DNA of 64,000 nt from Terfezia claveryi (GCA_015179025.1 WHUX01000002.1:186001-250000); one strand, 5' to 3'; positions 1-12,838 are shown, counted from the stretch's first letter. Numbers and translations: made by a program. Notes: generated by a model from the letters alone, not told the origin.

Positions 1-1065
1 GTACCATGTCTACACGCCCACCCCGCTGTAGGTTGAGAAAACGCTGTTGACTTCTTGATGGTATCGGAGGAGGCCTTGATACTGGACTTTGAGCAACACC
101 CGAGGTTGATGGTATTGGTTTCACAGTCAGATGCGAGTAGTCGGTATCTCCCTCATCACTATTTCCATAGGTCAATTCTAAAAAGCGCTGGATGAATCCA
201 TGGTCTTCATACCTAGAACCAGACTCAGTATCCTCTGTCCCCTTGTTCTCTGCATTCCATAGATATCTCTTAATAAGCTCTAGACGGGTGTCTCTGAAGT
301 CCTCTCCTTCACCCGCCAACTCTAAGACATCCCTAGGGGGGAAGGCAATGGGGTTGTGATCTATTTTCAGAATCTTTAGATCTTGCATTCTTCCAATATA
401 TGTTGGGAGATGTTCTATCATGTTTTTTGACATAGAAAGAACCTGAATTCGTCAGAATTGTTTTACAAAGGAGATGTGTTCGATTCAAACCTTCAAGTTC
501 ATCAACATCCCAAAATCCTCCGGAAGGGATACTAGCTGATTTCGACTGATATCAAGTATCTCGAGTGAGGACAGCTTGCACAACTAAAGCAATAAGTTAG
601 CCATTGGCAATTTCAGAGTGCCATACGGTACTAACGGATATGGGAAATTCTCTCATCAGGTTCGACCTCAGGTTGAGGTACCGTAGTCGAGAGAGTTGGG
701 AGAATGCATCGGAAAATCCTGTTAGTCGGTTATGGGCTAAAGCCAACCTACAAGGAGGAATTATTAACATTAGTTTAAAGCAAGGCGGTAGCAGGCTATG
801 TAAGGTTTAATTACCGCTCGATATCATCCTTTATGAGTGCTATAACATCTGGCGGTATATTAGCTATCCTTTGGTGACTCAAATCGATTGTTACTCCTGG
901 ATGTTGATCTGAGTTGGCACTTCGAGCCTCTCGCCTGGATTGCTCAAGAGCATGCTGTACAAGGACCAGACAGGCAGCAGGGCTCAGGGATGAGGATGAT
1001 GAGGAAGAGTGATGATGCCCGGAAGATGTTGCTTGTCCAGAGTTGCTTGGGGCTCCGGGATTCAT
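1..1065 (-). CDS. SOG2: Sog2-like leucine-rich-repeat protein of the RAM pathway (N-terminal part)
   Basis: Exons on the minus strand: 1065-815, 747-636, 583-491 and 442-1 (continues off the window); about 299 codons are visible. The frame stays open across three short introns. After a Ser/His-rich start comes VTIDLSHQRIANIPPDVIAL, then leucine-rich repeats including LALAHNRLTG, LCKLSSLEILDISRNQL and VLSMSKNMIEHLP. This order (short head, an IDLSH.. helix, LRRs, then a Ser/Pro-rich tail) is that of fungal Sog2, the LRR partner of the RAM/MOR network that acts with Mob2-Cbk1 kinase in polarity and cell separation. The SOG2 domain itself would lie beyond the left edge and is not seen. I chose the ATG at 1065 because the open frame upstream begins with GTG. 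Another LRR protein is possible, but the N-terminal helix argues for Sog2. Confidence 0.75.
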
Positions 1066-2287
1066 TGCTACGGCGGAATAGAGACTGCTGCGCGTGCTGA
1101 GATTGGGACTTTTCACGATGCCAGTCGGATTCCTCCACTAGACACTGGCGCTTGCCGCCAGATATGACGGTGACAGCCTGCTATATATAGTTGGTAAAAT
1201 TCGGTCTTCAATTGTGGGCTTTTTTCAATTTGATATATGAGGTGGTGTAGATTAGACTTTCTGATGGCGGCTCGGCGTCTAGTTGCTTTGCTGGTGGGTC
1301 CACAGTTGTATTCGAGGCCGTAGGGAGCCTTGGTGTTCGCTATTCCAGCTCGTGTCGTTCAGCTGGCGGATTCTGGTGATTCCTCGAGGCGCCTGCATGC
1401 TCCGTGCGGTACAGTATGTTTGACAAGGAAGGTGCTTCTGGTGCATGTCACGTGTGAAGCTGGAGCTACAGCATAAAACTCTTGCCCTGCGACCGCGGCC
1501 GGGAACCTGGAAGGTTTGAGGTTGCATTTATCTTTCCTTGAATGAAGAAGTAAGTAAGTAATCTTATGAAGTGTGCTGTAATTCTTAAAGGCGAATTATA
1601 GAATTATTTATGTATCGAGTTAGGTTGGACGACAGTGATTCCACACCTCGATAACGACCAACGTTCTGAGATGCCATGGCGCCACCCTTAAGTACTTGAA
1701 ATATTTCTACATTATTGGTTCTATACGGTATCACTGGTAAGAGCTTTGAAATTGGGACTTGTTCATATGACATAATATGACTGCCTATATTAACATATAT
1801 TGCCTATATAAAAACTAAAACTAATATTGCGCGCTGGAATCGAAAATACACGTGCTTTCAGCCAGCTGTTCGAATCAACGTTTCTGTATTCAATACCAAG
1901 CACCTTGTCTGGTATTCCTTGCAAATTTTAATGCTCCACAAAGATAAGATAAGATAAGATTCACCATCAGCATTGCCGCCAATCACTAGTAGTATGTTCG
2001 TTTTTGTAGCAGTATTACACTCAACCTCCAACCAATCCATGAACAGCACCATAACCTATGTGCTTCTTCGCTCTCGGCCATGGAAATACCTACCTTTGGG
2101 AAATATCAATGTACAGCAGCAAAGGAAATTGCACCGAGAGTTGAAGAAAGAGGGAGCAGGATGGGGTGGTGTTGGCACAAGGGATTGGTTGGGCAGAACC
2201 CTAAGGAATTGCGTTCCACAGAGGGTATCACGAGCCGAACGATTCCAGGATTTGCCATTATCAACTCTAGAGAGCTTTCTTGCAAAT
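1066..2287. promoter_or_regulatory. Divergent intergenic region between SOG2-like and PPR genes
   Basis: No convincing gene. It holds the upstream regions of both flanking divergent genes and a short AGATA pentamer tandem repeat near 1941-1961. In-frame Met codons upstream of the PPR gene from 1973 onward make a longer N-terminus or a spliced leader possible, but that stretch does not look like a targeting peptide. Confidence 0.5.
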
Positions 2288-3949
2288 ATGCTGGTCCATG
2301 CAGGTACTTGCAGACAACATCTACCACAGTCAACTTCTCGTCGACGACTACCTTTCCTTTCGATCAGGAGCTACTCCTCAAGCAGGTTGCCCCACACGCT
2401 TTCAACAGAAAGCAGTCTTGAATCAGAAACAGTAGAAGCCCAAGCATCACCAGTGGGTTACGTATCCCCTCCATTGCCGGAAACCACACTTCAGGATGAG
2501 GTCACCGGGCCTCCACTGTCAGGATCCGAAAGTTCCCAAAATACTAGATTCATCAAGCTAGAGCCTAGGAGTCGTGAAGAGATGCAAACGCTCATCATGT
2601 TTTTGAAAGAACTTTTGGATCCAACCGAAAACAAGACACTAGACAGCTTATTCTATCACTACCGGGCCCTCCCAGCTCCGCGTTTAGCGTATCTTAGTAC
2701 AGAGGAGATGAACCTTTTCCTATCCCGATTCATGTCCGCCCCGGTTCGTACAGATTTACTTATGATAAGGTTCCTTTCTGTCGTCGATGATATGCGGGAG
2801 TTAAAAATTCCCATCACCCGAAAGGAATGGATCACAGTCATAAGCTATGTGGGTCAACGATTCAATCTTAAAGTTGGCCTCCCTGAAATAGAGGCTACAC
2901 TAAAGCTATGGCGTGAGTTGGAGAAAAAGGCTGGTATAGAATTTGGACCAACTCTGTTTAATATCCTTCTCGACATGGCAGCGAAGGCAAATCAACACAA
3001 CTTGGTCGAAGCAATATTGGCTGAGATGAAGTACCGGCAGGTAGCAGCTGATAGGTTCACACTCACTACAGTGATAACTTGGTATGGAAGACTCAGAGAT
3101 GCGGCCTCTGTAAGAGAAGCGTTCACGAGACTGCTGCAAAACGGGGAAGTGGTTGATACAGTGATTTACAATGCTCTAATTGTCGCATTTATGAGGACAG
3201 GAGAATGGGAAACTGCCGAGGAACTTTTCAACAGGATGAAGAATCTCGGAAAGAAAATCAAGGCCAAAAACAATAAGGGGGATCTCACCCAAGGTCTGAA
3301 GCCTGACGGATCACCAATATCACCCTCACGTGACTATGTTGCTTATCGCCGCTTCGCTCAAACACTCAAGGTGATGGCAAAACAGCATCAGCGAAAGTCC
3401 GCCCCAGAGCGTCTCCCCTTTCCAGGGGATCATGGCTCGCAGGTGTATTGTGGGCCGAATATCGTTACATTCAACATCTTCCTGCAAAGCCACTGCCGTT
3501 ACGGTGACTTCGATGCAGTCACAAAACTTCTCACAGAAATGAAAGGCTTAAAAATTTCACTGGAACCATCCATCTTTCTTTCTTTATTCAGGGGCTTTAC
3601 GTTACACGGCGAGGGGCGTTCCAGTGCGTCTAAATGGACAGGGGACAGAATTGAAGAAGTTTATGCAGCATTATTGAGGGAGGTATATCAACCGAGGGTA
3701 CAACAATCGGAGGAGGTCAGGTTGTCGACAATGTTGGCGTGTGAAGTTGTAAAGGCTTTTGCGGTTACAACTAGGAACAGGGCAAAGACCATCAAGGTTT
3801 ATAGGGATTTGGAATACCTTTATCAACAGGGGTATGGCCATGATAGAGAGATCGACCCAGTGGTCCAGAGGGTCCTTCAGAAAGCAATCACAGGCCCCAT
3901 TCAAAAAGCGGGTGTCATGTATCCGATATCCGGGAGCAGTGTTAATTAA
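2288..3949 (+). CDS. Mitochondrial pentatricopeptide-repeat protein
   Basis: Single-exon gene of 553 codons from the ATG at 2288. From this Met the N-terminus is Arg/Ser-rich and lacks acidic residues (MLVHAGTCRQHLPQS then RRRLPFLSIRSYSSSRLP), a typical mitochondrial presequence, which is why this start is preferred over in-frame Mets back to 1973. The middle and C-terminal parts show degenerate 35-residue PPR units, for example TVIYNALIVAFMRTGEWE, PNIVTFNIFLQSHCRYGDFD and GPTLFNILLDMAAKANQHN. PPR proteins bind organellar RNA one base per repeat and act in mitochondrial mRNA stability, processing or translation. The specific orthologue cannot be named from the sequence. It faces TAF13 tail to tail. 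Confidence 0.85.
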   Translation: MLVHAGTCRQHLPQSTSRRRLPFLSIRSYSSSRLPHTLSTESSLESETVEAQASPVGYVSPPLPETTLQDEVTGPPLSGSESSQNTRFIKLEPRSREEMQTLIMFLKELLDPTENKTLDSLFYHYRALPAPRLAYLSTEEMNLFLSRFMSAPVRTDLLMIRFLSVVDDMRELKIPITRKEWITVISYVGQRFNLKVGLPEIEATLKLWRELEKKAGIEFGPTLFNILLDMAAKANQHNLVEAILAEMKYRQVAADRFTLTTVITWYGRLRDAASVREAFTRLLQNGEVVDTVIYNALIVAFMRTGEWETAEELFNRMKNLGKKIKAKNNKGDLTQGLKPDGSPISPSRDYVAYRRFAQTLKVMAKQHQRKSAPERLPFPGDHGSQVYCGPNIVTFNIFLQSHCRYGDFDAVTKLLTEMKGLKISLEPSIFLSLFRGFTLHGEGRSSASKWTGDRIEEVYAALLREVYQPRVQQSEEVRLSTMLACEVVKAFAVTTRNRAKTIKVYRDLEYLYQQGYGHDREIDPVVQRVLQKAITGPIQKAGVMYPISGSSVN

Positions 3950-4342
3950 ATAATGCTGAATAAGGTAGACTGAAATGCTCTCAAATTCTGAGGGTCATAT
4001 TGAATATGTAGCTCGCCACCACCGCAGACTGAGTGAGGATCATGACTCATTATCAGGTTCTTTCTGTGATATAATAAGGAGTATTTGTATACTATGCACT
4101 TCGCACCTCATATTTATATCACCAGACACTTTGCTAGCAGCTAAAAATTAATGTAATGTAATTTGAGAGCTGTTCAAGTATCTTCGAGCACAGAATGTAT
4201 GTTTATGCCCGAAACAGAAACATTATGTCCCAGATAGGACTTATACCGAACCTATTAAGCGCCTCAAAAGGCACAACCGCAAACCAACTCTCAAACAGAT
4301 CCACCACCCAGGAAGCCAGCGCATCCTTCCACAATTCCATGA
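3950..4342. other. Convergent 3' ends of PPR and TAF13 genes
   Basis: About 390 bases between two stop codons, presumably both 3' UTRs. I see no ORF or repeat of note. Confidence 0.5.
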
Positions 4343-4755
4343 TCACTTAGCTCCCTCAATATCATCATTGAATTGCTTTCTCGCATCTGCAATGACCTTG
4401 CTCATGAGTAGCAGCTCCTCCACCCTCCCTAATTTCTTCGGATCCCTCCTCAACGCAAACTTGAAATCGTCCACCTTGATCTTGTTTCTGCGCGCGTGGC
4501 TGGCCATCTTTGCGGCCTCGTGACACATGTCTACGATATATTCTGTAACAAGGTCGTCTAGAAGCTCAACGGATTCTTGGAGCGGGTTGGGATCATCGCC
4601 AATTCCGTACATGAGGGAGCGGACTGTGGAAGGGTTGGGTGTTAGTAGGGTACATGATTTCTTAGGTAGGACACAGTGGGTATCAACTTACGCTCTCGGG
4701 CGAAGAGGTGCTGCCTGCGAGTGCGGTGCTTTCTAACACCAGCGTCGGAAGCCAT
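4343..4755 (-). CDS. TAF13: TFIID subunit TAF13 (histone-fold)
   Basis: Two exons, 4755-4692 and 4623-4343, giving 114 aa; the 68-nt intron has a GTAAGT donor and a CACAG acceptor. Exon 1 encodes a short basic head (MASDAGVRKHRTRRQHLFA) and the junction restores LRSLMYGIGDDPNP, the hallmark TAF13 entry into its histone fold. Helices follow with ..LLDDLVTEYIVDMCHEAA and KIKVDDFKFALRRDPKKLGR. TAF13 pairs with TAF11 in TFIID and contacts TBP in RNA polymerase II initiation. The length matches small fungal TAF13 proteins. The gene is divergent from SOK1. Confidence 0.95.
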
Positions 4756-5868
4756 GGCTGTTTGTTTTGGTTGAGGGTAATGTTGCTGATGTGTAGACTT
4801 TTTGCGGCTCTAGAGTGCTTGACGTGAGGATTTGGTGCTAGGGAAACGTGTGTCTTCGTAAAATGCAGACGCTAACCAGACTACACGCAGATTAGAATTC
4901 GAGTTCGGTGACGCCTGGGCTTGGAATGACGATAGGTAGTGATCTCGTGCCGATACTACAGCCACAGCCGGGTTTCAGAAAAATCATTCCCGGAAAGAGC
5001 GTATACAGAACGGTTGGCACAACACCCTCCGAGGGGAGTAGATTATTGTGTAATCATTAGATATCTATAATGTACTCTGTAATATGGTAGATATATTTTC
5101 TGATTCAAACCCTTAAACTTCTGCTCTACTCCGTATAGGTATCAGATATATTTTATACCCCCCTATTCATAGCATGAAGCTCTGATCTCCAGACAACAGC
5201 CACCCATGATCGGCCGGAAGACGGAAGTCAAGTACCAGGCTAAGCATATGATCCCACAGAACTGGGACAGCAGGAGATATTTACTTCCGATGTTTATGAT
5301 CCTTAGTCTCTGCTAGAAGCTTCTAGGTGAGCGCTGCTTAACGGCCAGGTGTTTTTTAACACGAGACTCGTCACACCTCACTTGGTAGTCACGTACTCTG
5401 TTTCGGATGAATTTCTTGCTAAGCGCGGCAGACCAGTTAGTTCCCAAGACGGGTTCGGCTCCTTGACACAAATTGCGACTGTTTCGTCGATTCAAGGGGA
5501 TCTCATCCAAATATCTCTTCCCTCTTTCTCTTTCTCTTCCTCTCTCCTCTCTACCTTTACTACACTCACCCAACATCTCCCTCCTCCGGGTCCCAAGGCT
5601 ACAATACTAATCTACCCGTTATTTTTTTTGGCTTCTTAAACTCCATCATATCACAACCTAGCTTTCACTCCTTGTGACCTTGAACTATATTAGTACTCCT
5701 ACAGCTAAGCTGCAGGAACCCCGAAATCAACAATCCTCTCAAAGTAACGAGTTATTATTATTACTCCTAGAAGCTTGGCTGTTGTCCAAGGTTGCTGTCA
5801 CTTGAGCTGAACCTAGCCCGAATCCAACGAAGTAATCTCTACGCACATCAACAAAGCTGTAATTCAAC
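4756..5868. promoter_or_regulatory. Divergent promoter region TAF13/SOK1
   Basis: About 1.1 kb without a gene. It includes a strongly C/T-rich tract at roughly 5515-5590, common in fungal promoters and 5' UTRs, and a copy of a dispersed short repeat at 5011-5031 (see repeats). No other feature is supported. Confidence 0.5.
5011..5031. repeat. Dispersed short repeat, copy 1
   Basis: Contains GGTTGGCACAACACCCTCCG, also found at 17286-17308 and 63080-63103, and diverged at 60016-60038. On the other strand it reads GGAGGG then TGTTGTGCCAACC, which begins with TG like the start of a copia-type LTR. It may be a remnant LTR tip. Confidence 0.5.
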
Positions 5869-8711
5869 ATGGTTCATGACGAGGGTACGCAGGATATCAA
5901 AGCCCTACCACCTCATATTCAGGCACGGTTTTCTAAAAGACGTCGTCACAACTCTAGCTTCGCCGGGGCTAACAAAGACCCTGCAACCGACAAAGCACAG
6001 AGCCGCCGAGCTTCCATCCTCGAGTCCAGGAAGAGCCTACTCAGGGCAAGAGCCGTGCATGCTGAGAAAGTTCGTTCAAGATGCTACAAGGACTCCCACG
6101 AAGCTCTTGCTGCCAGGTTGATGGCTTTACAAAGCTCCCTGTCACAGGCACAGAAGTCTCGAAATGCTATTTTGGCCAAGACTGCTGCTGCATGTGCAAA
6201 TGAAGTCGCTAAGGCAAAACAAATTGCTCAGGAGATTAAATTGAAAAGAGAGGAAGAGGCAAAGGCTTTGAAGGATGGCATGGCTGATAGGTTGCTGGAA
6301 GCTGAGAAGAGACGACTAGAGTTACAGAGAGCTCGAAGAAACAGTCGTAGATCCCGGGGCTCTTCCTCATCCATTAAGGCTGATGTGGAAGCGTCAGAGT
6401 CCTTAGAGAGCATTAGCGTTGAAGAGAAGAAGCGCTCTAGGGAGGAAGCTGCCGTGACAATCCAACGAGCTTATAAGCTCAATCGCAACCGGCAAATTGT
6501 TAGAATGTTTATGGACTTGGGCTTGACTGTTGAATCTGTCAGGGATAGCCCCTTCGACGAGATCTCTGCTCTCATGAACGAGGAGCGTGTCCAGCGAGCC
6601 ACCTCTAGACTGCTCCAGTTGTGTGGGTTACTCCAGGTTACCAAAGGTACTGCAACTGCAAAAGAAGATGTGGTCGACACCGAGAAAGCTTGCAGGATTT
6701 TTTTAAGTGCCTATGTTATTCTTGGACACCCTTCCCAAGTTCTCTCCAATGATGGACAAGATGAGAAGGTGTGTATGCTTCCTTATATTGTCCCTGTGCA
6801 GCCTGCTGATATGTTTGTGATACTAGTCTCTTATTACAAAGAGCAAAGACCTGCTCTGTGCTTTTGAATCTTGGGTTTCTTCGGCTAGTCCCATCAATAG
6901 CTTCATGGGCTCCAGTTCATTGCGAGATGCATTGATATCCGCTTGGGAGCAGTTCAGCACGGCATTTTCTTCGTGGAAAGAACGTGATAGCGGGTATTTG
7001 TTGATGCTTTTGATACAGACGTTTGCTGAGCTTGATTTGATAATGCACAAAATGAAGGACGACAATGACCCAGTATCAATGGACTATAAGGAAGGCATCC
7101 GGGAGCAGCAATTAACTTTACTTGTTAGGATTAGGCAATTGGCTGGGGATAAAACCCGATCGATGATCAAGAAGGCAGTTTTGCAAACTCGGAAGGCCCG
7201 TGTCCCCAAGAAGGAAGATCACAGACCAAGGGGCGCTGAATCTGAAACTCCCATTCAAGCCTCTTCATCTACTTCTGTGGCTGAGAGTCAACTCACGGCA
7301 ATTTCGGAAGGTCCAGTTTTTGATAGTAAACCACAAGCTGAAGAGCCACTGTTGATGGGCATGACAAACCGGGAGATTGTTCACGAGCTGGCTCTAGATA
7401 AGAATTTCATGTTGAAGCCCAGGAAGAAATCTTCAATTGAGGAGATGGTGGAGGCACAGGCCAAGAGGGCGTTCTATGATATTATGAGGGAAGGGATTGA
7501 AAATGGAGATATGGCTTCCTGGATCCCACAAATGGCACAGGCAATTAGAGAGGTAAGCTTCCCCATACATCCTGCCATAATGCTATGGAGGCGGAATTAT
7601 TAACAGTCCCGACTCCTAGAAATTATTACGTCTTTTCGAGCCGACTCAATCGTTCTATAAAGTTATTGAGAACGCCTTCGACATCCAGCTCATAGAACAG
7701 CAGTGCCGGGTCGGTAATTACGAATATAATAAGTTGTTCGATTGGATTTTGTCTTTGCTTCCCAAGATTTGCAGCCCGGCCAGGGATTTGGTTGTCCAGC
7801 AGCTTATTCAATTCGAGGGAGATTTTATTATCCGGCTTGATAAGCTGATGGATGTCCTGGATCTTCTCATTTTGGATCAAACGAACTTTACCCTGATGCA
7901 ATCCGCTCCTCTCCTAATCCCGCAGGCCATAACATACGAAAGACGGACCTTTGCTGCGGAATTACAGTCCGGCAAGGTCAAGCTTGACAAGACCAGACAA
8001 TGGCTAGCTGATGCGCGTGACAACAAGTACGCCACCGCTATGGACAGGAATTCAGAAGGGCTAAACCTTGATACAAACCTGCCGACTGCTGAAGCTATCT
8101 ACAATCAAGGGCTACTGTCACTTGTCATTTCCCTTGATGAGCTGAAGCTCCAGGATGTGCCAGAGCCGTTTCATCTGGATATTGAGCGTCTCATAGGATA
8201 CAGGGATACAGTTCGGAAGATTGTCATTTCTTCGGCTATCGTCTTGACAGTCAAAAATCTCCTCAGACGGGATGTCCGCCAATCATGGAAACCTCTCAAG
8301 GATAAGGTTGTTGCTTTGATGGACAAGAATTACAAGATCGATGCCACGGAGCTCATCACCTATATTCAGGAAACCACAGCCCTTCCACCAGCTGTTCAGA
8401 CCCATATCAAATCGGCAGTTGCAAAGATTTGCAACTTGACCCACCTAGATACTGTCCTAAGGATTATATTCAATAGGTTGAAAACATTTATTGACGTACG
8501 CTTGAGCGCACAGGGAAGCAGACAACGGGCTAAGCTAGCCTCGACGGTGTCGGAAACTCTAGTCAGTTATGGTATGGGAGAGCAGATTGGCGATGTTACC
8601 ACTCTCCTTGAGAGTATGGAGAGATTGGCTGGATACAACCGCGTCACATACGAGGAATGGTATAACGCAATTTTGGAAGAGCTCGGAAGTGGGGTTGCAA
8701 ATGCTGCTTAA
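5869..8711 (+). CDS. SOK1: Sok1-type Tcp11-domain protein
   Basis: Three exons, 5869-6768, 6827-7552 and 7620-8711, all frame-consistent, encode 905 aa. The N-terminal third is basic and coiled-coil-like, rich in Lys/Arg/Glu (about residues 60-170), followed by an IQ-like stretch AAVTIQRAYKLNRNRQIV. The rest is the long helical T-complex-11 (Tcp11) domain with motifs such as IENAFDIQLIEQQCRVGNYE and LLPKICSPARDLVVQQL. In yeast, SOK1 is a multicopy suppressor of loss of cAMP-dependent kinase. Tcp11 proteins are linked to PKA signalling, but the biochemical role is not settled. The start at 5869 follows AACATGG with no competing upstream ATG in frame. Confidence 0.88.
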
Positions 8712-9526
8712 TTGCTTTTGTGGGATAATCAGTGTGAGCCAACATAGGGCAGATGGATCAGAGGGGCAATACCTGGGCCCTTTGATATCCTTTCACTTCT
8801 GAATTGTTTTGGATTTCTCTTGTCGTGTACGACTTTTCGTTGTTGTGTTGATGCAGTGTTGCACATGCTCTTGGTATTACTTGAAGTCTTGTAAACGCTA
8901 CATCCTTTTTTTTCGTCTGATTGTATCGTTTTGTTCGTAGTGTTGATTTTCTCTACGGATTTTCAAAGCACGCAACATTCTGCAAACTATCTTGCATTCT
9001 TGTCTTTATTCATCTATATATCATGCTATACGGCCGGACTTCTCATAGGCACGGACTTCGGAAGCGGGGTGATAGAAGCCGGTGCATGGAGTGGTCATTA
9101 TTGTCTTGAAAACTGCGCTGATTGAGATACTGCAGGTATATCATTGGAATTTTTCCAAGAAACTTCTACATAGTAGCTCTACTAATATTCACCATACTTC
9201 TGTGAAGTGATTCTGAAGTTGCTCGCTTCTTTAATTGATTCTTTTAGGTAATACAGGGGTGACTGATATCATCCGTTGCCAAATTTAAATTGATATTGAA
9301 TGGTTGGGAGAGAGTGTAGCCTGCGTACAAGCTCATATTAAATATTTATTCTGCCTCTGAAGCGTGCGTGCTGCATGTAATATGGAGAATGCCTCTACAT
9401 ATCAATATTTCTAATGCAAGTCACCCGATAAGGCTCTGTAAGGCCGGTAGTTATTTTCGTGTGTTTTTTTAATGTCGGAATGTTCTGTTGTTTCCTTCTG
9501 ATATTGAACGTTGGTAGCTTCATACA

Positions 9527-9633
9527 TACAGCTAGGTGGAAAAAAGTTTCGTACGCATAAAGAGGCCCAAACGCTGATAAGATATTTGTTGCATTCTTAT
9601 GCAGGGTACGAAACTTTGTGCCACCTAACTGTA
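9527..9633. mobile_element. Tc1/mariner-type MITE, short copy
   Basis: A 107-bp element with terminal inverted repeats of about 35 bp and TA at both ends. The right end read on the minus strand is TACAGTTAGGTGGCACAAAG followed by TTTCGTACCCTGCATAA; the left end differs by a few changes. The core contains AGAGGCCCAAACG, shared with the two elements near 21.3 kb. The TA termini suit a TA target duplication of the Tc1/mariner superfamily. Confidence 0.7.
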
Positions 9634-12600
9634 TGAATGTGATATATAGATATATACGGAGTACGTACAGTTATATATACAGATTACAAGGGCTAATATA
9701 AAATCCAGGGATTTTTTCTCCTGTCCATACAGTTAATCTGTGCAGCTACGTACCTGTACTTTATGTTATCTTTATTCGATATCAGAAGAAGGCTTTAATT
9801 TGACAGCACAACTCATCGCGCTAAGAGCTCGGTAGTCTGGAGAGTTCGGTTGTTCCTGCATACAGACTGTATATATGTATGTGCACTATATTATAATGTA
9901 TGCTTGCAGCTTATTAAAAAAGGGTGCATACCCGAGATATTGAAGCGTAGCCTGTTCGGGTAGGGCGGCGGTTGGTAACTCGCCGTCAACCCGACGAGGA
10001 TCCGGGCATTACAACTGACATGGGGATATAAAGAGTAATTGACTGTAAGCGAGGTCGGATGCTAGTGGATGTACGCGCAATCTCGAACAGGCCGGCAACT
10101 TGTCACGAACTCGAAGCTTTAGTAAGGAAATTCAACCGAGGCGGAATTTAAGTTGAGGGTAACGCTGCATACTTTGGATGTATATGCAATACCAGTTCCT
10201 AGCTAGGATATACATAATACCTCATTTGTATCCATAAGTATTTGATACTTAATTCAGTTGGTTGTAAAGGCCTCGAATTTTTAAATAAATTTCTAGCATG
10301 GTATGCATATGTAAATATCAGCAATAATGTGATGTAGGAGATAGCTGACTTATGTACAGTACATTATATATATAAAGTGCTAAGGTTACTTCTCTAAAGA
10401 ATGTTGGAAGCTAGCCTCATAAGTTCGGGTGGCAATCATGCCTGGTAAACATTGTGTTTAGTTTATCAGCTCGTCAGCTCTGGTTGCACGGGTAGGTAGC
10501 TCTCAGCACTTGAATTATAATTAGAGATATCATTTTACCACAGGGCCAAGAGCACTTGCTCTCTATGCCCTAATCCGGTAGTCGTGAATAAGTCTATCAC
10601 GTAGGTAAGCATCGTGTAGCATAATTATATTTATAGTCGTGTAACCTACAAATTGCGACGACAAAACCAGACCATAGAGTTTACAGGTTATCAAATATAT
10701 ACGTACGGATTACAACGCTTACGTACTTAGGTTATAGACGGTCTATAATTGCTCACCTCCATACACCTCCGCAACTCAGGCCGGGGGTGAGGCCAAATGG
10801 GGTTTAACGACCGGAAAAACTCTGATCTTAAGTCTTACGAATATGCCTCAGCCCTGCCAGTGGCCCAGTATGTGTATGTATTCTCCAGTGCACAGTAGTC
10901 TCGTACTCAGAGTGCACAGCTAACCTACTTCCATGATAAGTGGAACATCACGAGTCACAAGGCTGTCTTAGGATGACGCTCTACCGTCGATCATACAAAC
11001 CTTATCGAATGAAGAGAATTACCCCACGTGCTCGAGAAAACATTTAAGCTTTTCGGCGTTTACAACCTTGAAGCATAAAGTGAGCTGGGAATGCGCAGAG
11101 TATAGTAATAACATCCTCTATCTGGATAAACCTAAATAGCAAGGGAATATGATCTTAACGGAGTTAACGAATTAATGAAGTTCCTTTGACAGAAAGGTGA
11201 GTGGTTGCATGATGATATTTTTAGTTCAATCTGACTTAGTACTACCAGTATGCGTGGTATTTACCATATTGTAAAAACTTCAATCACAGGATCCTGCGAG
11301 AGACACCCCCCATACAAATTCATTCAGGTGTTTTCTGATAGTCTAATAGCCTTATTCGCGGGGGAGGCTAAACAAAAAAAAACGAGGTCTCACTCGCGGG
11401 GCTTTACGGTATCGAAGCTGGGGCCTCTCCCAGCTGCGGTACTGATCAATTGCAAATTATTTCCCCATCATAGTCTATTTGTGCGGGCTACCTTCAAGAC
11501 TATGCATACAAAGAAATATATGTACAACTCAAAACAGTTGATACTGAAATAACGTCGACGTCACAAGCCGCCAATCGTTGGCTGAATGTGCAATCATAAC
11601 ACAAAACATGATACATGCCGGTACATGCCTCGGGTCGGCAAATTGCTGGGAAACCAATCACCAAAAACCACAAATATGCCTTTCAAACAAAAATTTGTCT
11701 GTTTGGTAAATAAGCGCTCTAGTTTTCCATCAATTGCCCCTGACCTGTCTCGCAAACAAAAGAAATCAGATACCCTGACGTTGGATGCCTCTCCCTGTTC
11801 TCTGGCTCCGGGTAGAAGCCGTCAGTTTGAAATCGAGCCTGCATCGATCGCCACCATACACAATTCACCTGCCGTACCTTCAGGTCCAAGTCTATTCGTC
11901 AATTGGAGCGGAGGATAGATATCCTCGCCAAACAAGCCACTCAGGTTTATAGCCATGGATTAAACTCGTTTGCTGATCAATCGAATTCCCATGTGAAATC
12001 GATTGAAAAGACCTTGAACGGGCAAATCGAAGTCCTCGAATGGAAACCCTGAACCCCGCTTTTCACGGACCTATGGTACCTTTCATGAAGTAATCCAAAA
12101 GGGCATCTCATACTGTAAACTCTGGCTGGACCGGATATCCAGCCTCTGCATACACATGCATGTACCTACATGTGCTGGAGTAGAACATACATGCATACAT
12201 TACATACTCTACTTGACAGCCATTGAAAATTTACTGCCAGTGACAACCTGTCACAGTTTCCCCCACTGTCCCCCCCCACCCCCCCCGTATTTGTGTGACC
12301 GTACACTCTACTCCTGCCTGTGTCTCAGAATATCGCCAGCACAACTAATGACCGCTACAAACCGCTTCATACATCCCATCAGGCCCAGTCCACCAGAATG
12401 CTGGCTGGACATCCCCTCCCGGCGCCCACGATGCCCTAAACGATACCCAATTGCAACCGGCGATAGCTACACTCTAATATTGAAATGATGCGCTGTTCCC
12501 CCTCCGTTTGAATTGTTTCGGGATTGTTCCTCTAGGCGCACAAACAACATTACGGTCCCCAATCCATGCCCAAATCTCCATGCCGACTTTCCAGATATGG

Positions 12601-12737
12601 CCACGGTAACTCGCAAATCACGATCATCAATATCGATCAGCAGCTTTTCTCGCTCATGGGGGTTATGTATGGGCGACCCGTTTCCCTCAACAACAATCCA
12701 TGCAACAGGAACGTAATAGGTAGCATTACCCCCAACT

Positions 12738-12796
12738 AAAAAAAAAAAAAAAAAAAAAATACGTTCCAACTACCAAATGCGGTAATACAACAAATG

Positions 12797-12838
<42 letters not shown>
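12738..12838. repeat. Poly-A (22) and poly-T (40) runs in inverted arrangement
   Basis: A run of 22 A at 12738-12759 and a run of 40 T at 12799-12838, separated by 39 bases. Together they could fold as an A/T hairpin. They may be poly-A tails of two old retroposed insertions facing each other, but no body sequence is recognisable. Confidence 0.7.

Noticed and set aside
1973..2287. Extended N-terminus of the PPR protein
   Set aside because: The extra 105 codons do not resemble a targeting peptide, while the Met at 2288 is followed directly by a good one.
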